DNA from: Telmatactis stephensoni
Taxonomy: Eukaryota > Cnidaria > Anthozoa > Actiniaria > Isophelliidae
Length of the DNA: 64,000 nt
Assembly: GCA_029948255.1 (NCBI GenBank)
Contig: JALIZF010001940.1
Location: forward strand, 627,501 to 691,500
Direction of reading: 5' to 3'
Shown here piece after piece: positions 55,995-64,000 of the stretch (position 1 is the first letter of the stretch; every line of letters starts with the position of its first letter). Below the pieces are notes generated by a model. That model was not told where the DNA came from. It saw only the letters and a list, made by a program, of their open reading frames with translations, and made no database searches. The position numbers were made by a program, and so were the translations under genes.

Positions 55995-58900
55995 CATATA
56001 ACCCACGCAAAATGTCCAAAAATAACACCAAACATCTACAAAAAGCTTTTCAGCTTTTTTTATAGTTTAAAACCTATAACCCATGCAAATAGTGAAAAAA
56101 TGGCCCAAAATCCACAAAATGCAAAAGCTATAGCCCATCCAAAATGGTCAAAAATGGTCTAAAAACAACAAAAGGCAAAGGCTATAGCCCATCGACAATG
56201 GTCAAAAAACGCCCAAAATCATCAAATTGCAAAGGCTAATGCACATATAAAATGGTCACGAACGATCTAAAATCAACAAAATGCAAAGGCTATAGCCCAT
56301 GCAAAATGGTCAAAAATGGACCAAAATCAACAATATGCAATGTCTATAGCCCAATGGAAACGGTCAGAAAACGTCCAAAATCAACAAAATGCACACGCTA
56401 TAGCCCATTGGAAATGGTCACAAAACGCCCAAAATCATCAAAATGCAAAGGCCATAACCCATTGGAAATGGTCAGAAAACGCCCAAATCAACAAAATGCA
56501 AAGGTTATAGTCCATAAAAAATGTTAAAAAATGGCCTAAAATTGACAAAATGTAAAGGCTATAGCCTTTGCAAAATGGTCAAAAATGGCCCAAAATCATG
56601 AAAATGCAAAGGCTATAGCCCATGCAAAATGGTCAAAAATGGCCCAAAATCATGAAAATGCAAAGGCTATAGCCCATGCAAAATGGTCAAAAAACGCCCA
56701 AAACCAACAAAAAGCAAAGGCTATAGCCCACATAAAAGGATCAAAAATAGCCCAAAATCAACAGAAAGCAAAGGCTATAACCCATGCAAAATTGTTAAAA
56801 AACGCCCAAAATCGACCAAATGCAAAGGCTATAGATCATGCAAAATGGTAAAAAAGGCCTAAAATCGACAAAATGCAAAGGCTATAGCCCATGCAAAATG
56901 GTCAAAAAACGCCCAAAATCATGAAAATGCAAAGGCTATAGCCCATGCAAAATGGTCAAAAATGGCCCGAAATCATGAAAATGCAAAGGCTATAGCCCAT
57001 GCAAAATGGTAAAAAAATTGCCCGAAATCATGAAAATGCAAAGGCTATAGCCCATGCAAAATGGTCAAAAATGGCCCAAAATCATGAAAATGCAAAGGCT
57101 ATAGCCCATGCAAAATGGTCAAAAATGGCCCAAAATCATGAAAATGCAAAGGCTATAGCCCATGCAAAATGGTCAAAAAACGCCCAAAATCAACAAAAAG
57201 CAAAGGCTATAGCCCATATAAAAGGGTCAAAAATAGCCCAAAATCAACAAAAAGCAAAGGCTATAGCCCATGCAAAATTGTTAAAAAACGCCCAAAATCG
57301 ACAAAATGCAAAGGCTATAGATCATGCAAAATGGTAAAAAAGGCCTAAAATCGACAAAATGCAAAGGCTATAGCCCATGCAAAATGGTCAAAAAACGCCC
57401 AAAATCATGAAAATGCAAAGGCTATAGCCCATGCAAAATGGTCAAAAATGGCCCGAAATCATGAAAATGCAAAGGCTATAGCCCATGCAAAATGGTAAAA
57501 AAATTGCCCGAAATCATGAAAATGCAAAGGCTATAGCCCATGCAAAATGGTCAAAAAACGCCCGAAATCATGAAAATGCAAAGGCTATAGCCCATGCAAA
57601 ATGGTCAAAAATGGCCCAAAATCATGAAAATGCAAAGGCTATAGCCCATGCAAAATGGTCAAAAAACGCCCAAAACCAACAAAAAGCAAAGGCTATAGCC
57701 CACATAAAAGAATCAAAAATACCCCAAAATCAACAGAAAGCAAAGGCTATAACCCATGCAAAATTGTTAAAAAACACCCAAAATCGACCAAATGCAAAGG
57801 CTATAGCCCATGCAAAATGGTCAAAAATGGCCCAAAATCATGAAAATGCAAAGGCTATAGCCCATGCAAAATGGTCAAAAAACGCCCAAAACCAACAAAA
57901 AGCAAAGGCTATAGCCCACATAAAAGGATCAAAAATAGCCCAAAATCAACAGAAAGCAAAGGCTATAGCCCATGCAAAATTGTTAAAAAACACCCAAAAT
58001 CGACCAAATGCAAAGGCTATAGCCCATGCAAAATGGTCAAAAATGGCCCAAAATCATGAAAATGCATAGGCTATAGCCCATGCAAAATGGTCAAAAATGG
58101 CCCAAAATCATGAAAATGCAAAGGCTATAGCCCATGCAAAATGGTCAAAAAACGCCCAAAACCAACAAAAAGCAAAGGCTATAGCCCACATAAAAGGATC
58201 AAAAATAGCCCAAAATCAACAGAAAGCAAAGGCTATAACCCATGCAAAATTGTTAAAAAACGCCCAAAATCGACCAAATGCAAAGGCTATAGATCATGCA
58301 AAATGGTAAAAAAGGCCTAAAATCGACAAAATGCAAAGGCTATAGCCCATGCAAAATGGTCAAAAAACGCCCAAAATCATGAAAATGCAAAGGCTATAGC
58401 CCATGCAAAATGGTCAAAAATGGCCCAAAATCATGAAAATGCAAAGGCTATAGCCCATGCAAAATGGTAAAAAAATTGCCCGAAATCATGAAAATGCAAA
58501 GGCTATAGCCCATGCAAAATGGTCAAAAATGGCCCAAAATCATGAAAATGCAAAGGCTATAGCCCATGCAAAATGGTCAAAAATGGCCCAAAATCATGAA
58601 AATGCAAAGGCTATAGCCCATGCAAAATGGTCAAAAAACGCCCAAAACCAACAAAAAGCAAAGGCTATAGCCCACATAAAAGGATCAAAAATAGCCCAAA
58701 ATCAACAGAAAGCAAAGGCTATAACCCATGCAAAATTGTTAAAAAACGCCCAAAATCGACCAAATGCAAAGGCTATAGATCATGCAAAATGGTAAAAAAG
58801 GCCTAAAATCGACAAAATGCAAAGGCTATAGCCCATGCAAAATGGTCAAAAAACGCCCAAAATATGCAAAGGCTATAGCCCATGAAAAATGGACAAAAAT

Positions 58901-59475
58901 GTCCAAAAATCGACAAAATACAAAGGCTATAGCCCATGAAAAATGGTCAAAAATGGCCCGAAATCATGAAAATGCAAAGGCTATAGCCCATGCAAAATGG
59001 TCAAAAAACGCCCAAAATCATGAACATGCAAAGGCTATAGCCCATGAAAAATGGACAAAAATGTCCAAAAATCGACAAAATACAAAGGCTATAGCCCATG
59101 AAAAATGGTCAAAAATGGCCCGAAATCATGAAAATGCAAAGGCTATAGCCCATGAAAAATGGTCAAAAATGGCCCAAAATCATGAAAATGCAAAAGCTAT
59201 GGCCCATGAAAAATGGTCAAAAATGGCCCAAAATCAACAAAAAGCAAAGGCTATAGCCCATTGAAATTGTTCAAAAATGGCCCAAAATTAACAAAATGCA
59301 AAGGCTATAGCCCATGCAAAATGGTCTAAAATTGACCAAATGCAAAGGCTATAGCCCATGCAAAATGGGCAAAAAACGCCCAAAATCATCAAAATGCAAA
59401 GTCTATAGCCCATGCAAAATGGTCAAAAATGGCTAAAGTCCACAAAATGCAAAAGTTATAGCCCATTAAAAATTG
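55995..59475 (+). repeat. 54-bp satellite array with 486-bp higher-order period
   Basis: About 64 monomers of 54 bp. Each has GCAAAGGCTATAGCCCATGC, AAAATGGTCAAAAATGGCCC and AAAATCATGAAAAT, with a perfect 10-bp palindrome GGCTATAGCC. Variant monomers recur every nine units: the ATAGATCATG variant at 56831, 57317, 58289 and 58775; the TGGTAAAAAAATTGCC variant at 57002, 57488 and 58460. Spacings are 486 or 972 bp. Outer monomers are more diverged. Because 54 is a multiple of 3, repeat-encoded frames stay open in more than one frame. Confidence 0.96.
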
Positions 59476-59559
59476 AGATAAACAATAATTGCAGTCCCTT
59501 AATGTAGAGCTGTTATAAACTCTTGCAATTGCAATCGATTTAATGTTGTCTTTTTTAAG

Positions 59560-59655
59560 ATTTGCTTCAACTCCATATACCCCACTGGGATTTGCACCCA
59601 GACCTCTTGGCCGTGACCAAGCGTGCACTACTACACTATAGAGTTGGTGTTGGCG
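59560..59655 (-). other. tRNA-like sequence facing the satellite (right)
   Basis: The inverted partner of 55738-55826. On minus it has an A-box-like segment at about 59635-59619 and B-box-like GGGTGCAAATCCC at 59599-59587. It points toward the array, as does its partner. Confidence 0.6.
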
Positions 59656-60544
59656 TTGAAGCATCGAAAAATGGGAAAGTAAATGTCTTGAAAATATATA
59701 AATTAAAGTCTTGCTATAGCGAGAAATTTTAAAAAAGTAATACCAGAAATATCATGTAATTATTGAAAAATTACAAGCAACAAAACGAGTCTGTATTACA
59801 ACATTGAAATGAAAGAAATGAAGAACCGAATGAAAAGTCTGGAAGTTGAAAAGTTAAGAAAAATTTGAACTGAAAAATGTTTCGATCATATATAACAACC
59901 TGTTACGCCTGGATATTTTTCTTGGGTTGAGCATTTATCAAAAAATACGTAACCAAAGAAGAAAACGTTTATCTATCGAATCAAAGCCCGACATTTTCCG
60001 TTTAATCAAAAGAATCAAGTTAGAAATATTCATCCAACAATTTGAATTACACCCTATTAAGGATTAACTCTTAACTTTTGCTTCAATCTTCGATTCAACT
60101 GTTATAATAATTTTCATTTTAGTAGCAATTTTAAAGTCATTTTCAAGAAAACGTAACTATACAAGATGTCTCGCTGGATTTTAGCGTTAATCAGAAACTC
60201 CAAGTGGGTTTTGTTACCCTGTTGGAGGGTTTTTCATTCAGGGTTATTCCTTCCCCTAGTCCTTTCACTGTGTCAGTCCCTGGTCGACAAGGTCCAGGTA
60301 CAGCAGGGGTCACCACGTGCAGGTACAGTAGGACTTGCAACAGGAGAGGCTATTAGTGTCTATAGACACCCAAGACACTACTGGATGTAGTGCCCTGTGG
60401 AGACGCTTCCTGTGCCATTGGACCCCCAAAAATTGTAACTCTCAAGAGAGAGTTTATTTGTGTCAGGCCTGCAATGCCTATAGACACCCAAGACACTACT
60501 GGATGCAGTGCCCTGTGGAGACGCTTTGTAAAAAAAGACCGGAG

Positions 60545-61150
60545 CTCATCGTTGCAAAAGAACCCGAAAATATCACTGCAAAAAGACCCGAAAATGTGTT
60601 GCATAAAGGACCCGAAAAAACACCATCGCCAAAAATACCCGAAAATGTCAAGTTGCAAAAAAGACCCGATAAAAACATCGTTCCAACTGAAAGACCCGAA
60701 AATGTGTTGCAAAAAAGACCCGAAAAAACATCATTGCCAAAAATACCCGAAAATGTCAAGTTGCAAAAAAGACCCGAAAAAAATATCATTGCCAAAAAAT
60801 ACCCGAAAACGTGTTGCAAAAAAGACCCGTAAAAACATCGTTCCAAAAAAGACCCGAAAATGTGTTTGCAAAGAAGAGACCCCAAAAAATGCAAAAATGA
60901 GCCGAAAACATCGATCTTTCCAAATAAGACTCGAAAATGTGTTGCAAGAAAGACCCAAAAACGGTTTGCAAAAATGACTCGAAAAAACCTCGTTCCAAAA
61001 AAGATTCAAAAACGTGTTGCAAAAAAGACCCTAAAAACATCGTTCCAAATTAAAAAGAGCCGAAAAAACATCGTTCCAAAAAAGACCCGAGAAAGTGTTG
61101 CAAAAAGACCCGAAAACATGGTTCCAAAAAAAGCACACGAAATCATTGCA
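60545..61150 (-). repeat. minisatellite, same units as 53690 (right arm)
   Basis: Inverted counterpart of the left-arm minisatellite, reading AAAAAAGACCCGAAAATGTG on plus. It has fewer and more diverged units than the left array, so the two have changed independently. Confidence 0.92.
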
Positions 61151-64000
61151 TGTCTCAAAAAGAACGGATATTTGTAGTAAAAGAAACAGAGAAAACAAAA
61201 AAAATCTCCAAAATTAATTAAAATTGAGAAAAAACCCGTGTTATTTTATCAATCGCCGGAAGGATAGCCACACACTGATTTCTAATGAACAGTCGATGTT
61301 GGCGAAGAAAAACCGAAGAAAGAACGGAAATTTTCGAAAAAGGTCGCCACCGACATACTACGCACGATTTTTTTTGCGATTTTTTTTGTATTTCTTCAAA
61401 TAGTTGATGCCGAATTTTGTCATTGTTAACCAACAAGCACTTTCTAAAACCTTCATTAATTCTGTATTAATAAAGGTAATTCTTTACATTAATAATCATT
61501 AATATTATTAGGACAAAAATCCTAGACTAAGAAGCTACCACTGTAAAAATTCTACTTGATGACTCGTCGTCGCAACCCAGTTTGGTTGTTCTTGGTAGAC
61601 TTGGCTGAAAGAGATGTCATAAATGCCATGGTATTTACTAGACATGCAGGAAACATCAGTACAAAACCTCAAGTCCTATCGAGTATTTCCTCTGTCCCGT
61701 TGTTTCATCGTGACATTTATCATTTTTAGTGATTAATATTTCTAGTCTAGGCCGGGCCAAAATGAATCGGAATCAACACTAAATTTGGGTGTGGCTAATC
61801 TAGAGTTCCACCATTATCGTCGACATGCAAAGTTGTGGCGACACCCAGATGGAGGAATTCAGAAGATGAAAATCTTTGCCGGTGATTTTCCAATCACGGA
61901 TCTAGATAAAACATAGCAAGTCCACGATCACACCACGACTTTGCGCATCAACTTCGTAGTAGCCTGGCCAGCCCTAACCTAAGACCTAAGTAGCACAGAA
62001 ATCTAAGCCTTTATGCGCTGTAGTTTATATGTATGCGTTGTATGTAAACTGACCAGAACCATGTACTAATAATGGACGAACTCTACATCTAAAGAAGACG
62101 ACACAGACTCAGACTACAAAGGAGGTCTCTCATTTTGAGAGTATGGTCTATTTGATCCAGTTCCATCGGTGATCCAGCGTTTTTCTCTCGTAGGCCTAAG
62201 CATTCATGAAAGCTAACCTAAGCAGGCCAATTGACCCCGGCCGATTGACCGGTCCAAAATCTAATAAACCCCACCTAGTTTAAAATGGTAGCTTCTGCTA
62301 AAAACACCCCATTCCTAGCGAGACTAAATTCTGTTAACTATGAATTGTGAAGTGAATACTTTGACTTGTGATTACGAGCCAAAAAGAAAAACAAATGTCA
62401 AAAATATATCTTTGGGGGTCAGCGTTGACAGTCACAAACAAGATACAAAACACCTCCAACACTCCCTGCATCCATCAGGCGCCCAACATGGCACGCCCAT
62501 TCCCTCCCCCCCCCCCCCCCCCCTCCTCTCTCCCTAGTGGAGAAAAGGAGAACAAACTAGCACGCCATGAGGGGCGTCTGATTTCACAGGCACAAACAAC
62601 ATGCACGAAAATATGAAAGCAACAATGACAATCTGATTCATCACAAGCAAAGATACTCACTTCTGTACAGTGAACTTTCTTCATGACGGACACTCAAACA
62701 CTCGCCTCGTTTCTTACTAGACATTTTTAAAAAGTTCTTTTAAAATTAACACGTTCGAATTGTTGAGGTTTGCCCGCGTTATAGAGGTATTCACCATGAA
62801 ATAAGTTCACTATACATTATCCTATTTCCACCCTCTGCCCCCCCCTTCAAAAAATGCTTCAGCGACATCTCCAACAATTTCACAAACACAGCCAAATATA
62901 TTTTTGTATCAAAACTAGAATTTAGATTGTTGAAGATACGTTGAATTCATTAACCTTTCATTCCACGCTTGTTTCGTTGGCAAAATCCTGGAATAAAAGT
63001 GAGAAAACATGAGTCATACATTCCAACGTGCGACGTAAATGTTGGCAGATAAAACATTTCTCACTGAACAACTAAACACAGAATTAAAGGTTTCAAAACA
63101 CCCGAATTCCAGGTTTCTTCTTATTACAAGAAACCTTTCATTCACAAAATTCGAATTGGAAGACCAACTGGTGATGAACTCAGCTAGCTGCTCAAATTGC
63201 GCCATTTTCACATGCAGCAGATAAACATAAGCAAAGCGAACTACAACTAAAACATTGCCAAAGCAGTCCACTATTTGAAGGAAAATGATACATAATAATA
63301 CAAATCCTTCTTGGTTGAAATTCTCAAAGAATGTTAGTGTTTCGAGAGCAAAAACCCTTGATAGAGCTTGTTCGCCTACAGCAAGTGCAACGGTACAAAA
63401 CTCTCCAGCATTTCCAAGGCAAATTCCGCTCAAAACATAATTCTTTCCTTTAAAAATACTTTAGACTTAGCCTTGGTAAGGTTTACTTAGACCGAGCTAC
63501 AAGTTTTCTCGGTGAAAAGCAACATTTTATCAAAATAAAGCTATTTTAGAAACGAGAGAATAAACACAAACTTACCTCTGCGGCTGCACTGTTTCAATGA
63601 GCCAAATGAACTGAACACGTGAACATCATATATGTATCACGTGATATTAGTGTCATTGGCTTATCCAATTGGCCCCTTGCAGCACGTCGGAATGCAGCTC
63701 AATTTGGAGGGCAAAAGAAAAGAATTTCAATGTCCTGAGAGTTGGAAATCTATTGTTTTGCCCTTCAAACATCCGACATTCTGCAAAATTAAGGAATCTT
63801 TTGGGATTCAAGAATGTCTAAGTAGTTATTATTAAAAATGTAACAATAAATACAAGATTTGCTTATATTTTGAGGCAACGAAATAAGGAATAAGAAATTA
63901 AAGGATTAACAAAGCTTATCAGAAAAACAAAAGAAAGAAAGAAAGAAAAAAGAAAGGAAGGAAGGAAGAAGAAAAAAGCAGGAAAGAAAGAATTAAAGAG

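Larger units (their letters stand above)
50600..64000. repeat. giant imperfect palindrome, at least 13.4 kb
   Basis: The left arm (about 50600-55850, read on plus) and right arm (about 64000-59530, read on minus) match along their length. Matching landmarks, left/right: GGCCCCTTGCAGCACGTCGG 51055/63700s; a GGAG/GTAAGTT splice-like site 51246/63573; CTCGTAATCACAAGTCAAAG 52460/62380; GTCGACGATAATGGTGGAAC 53010/61825; the GGGTCTTTTTT minisatellite; CACTTGGAGTTTC.. 54665/60200; ATAAATGCTCAAC 54925/59930; and the tRNA-like segment 55740/59650. The arms differ by substitutions and indels, so they are not a simple assembly mirror. The right arm reaches the window edge, so the outer border is unknown. 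Confidence 0.92.

Noticed and set aside
56085..59264. Long plus-strand frames (repeating AKAIAHAKWSKMAQNHEN, 18 residues per unit)
   Set aside because: They arise because the 54-bp satellite unit is a multiple of 3. More than one frame is open, with no start context, exon structure or known domain.

Overview
This is nuclear DNA of an animal. It is AT-rich, genes are sparse, introns are long with GT-AG borders, and non-autonomous transposons, simple repeats and minisatellites are dense. A PAN/Apple plus fibrinogen-like secreted protein, a divergent class A GPCR and several foldback/MITE families look cnidarian (probably anthozoan). That is inference from family resemblance; a sponge or other early-branching animal cannot be excluded. 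No prokaryotic operons, CRISPR arrays or viral genomes were seen.

0-24.5 kb: the 5' end of a kinesin-9 (KIF6-like) gene on the minus strand is head-to-head with a complete 19-exon SCYL2 (SCY1-like pseudokinase 2) gene on the plus strand. About 770 bp separate the two start codons. SCYL2 introns hold much transposon DNA: a MULE-like element that has captured a broken RecQ-helicase fragment, a 1.7-kb near-perfect foldback at a TTAA target, SINEs, and minisatellites. A 105-bp tandem repeat follows the SCYL2 stop codon.

24.9-28 kb: a minus-strand gene for a secreted PAN/Apple plus fibrinogen-like protein, tail-to-tail with SCYL2. Its introns carry nested MITEs, including a hAT MITE with a perfect 8-bp target duplication.

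28-43 kb: a purine-rich tract, a 2.66-kb composite TTAA element, a two-exon rhodopsin-class GPCR whose intron is a 1.3-kb TTGG/TTGA minisatellite split by a SINE, several MITEs, and a three-exon minus-strand gene for a 148-residue MORN-repeat protein with an N-myristoylation-type start.

43-50.6 kb: mostly intergenic. It holds one small unrecognised gene for an 83-residue secreted peptide with an internal duplication, a 3' UTR exon and a poly(A) signal, plus a pentanucleotide microsatellite.

50.6-64 kb: a giant imperfect palindrome. Two arms of about 4.5-5.2 kb converge on a 3.5-kb array of a 54-bp satellite, which has a 486-bp (9-monomer) higher-order period. Each arm contains a pyrimidine/purine minisatellite and, next to the array, an inward-facing tRNA-like sequence. 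The left arm carries two adjacent TA-target MITEs that the right arm lacks. This region is the best candidate for something undescribed. The long open frames in it come from the repeats, not from genes.
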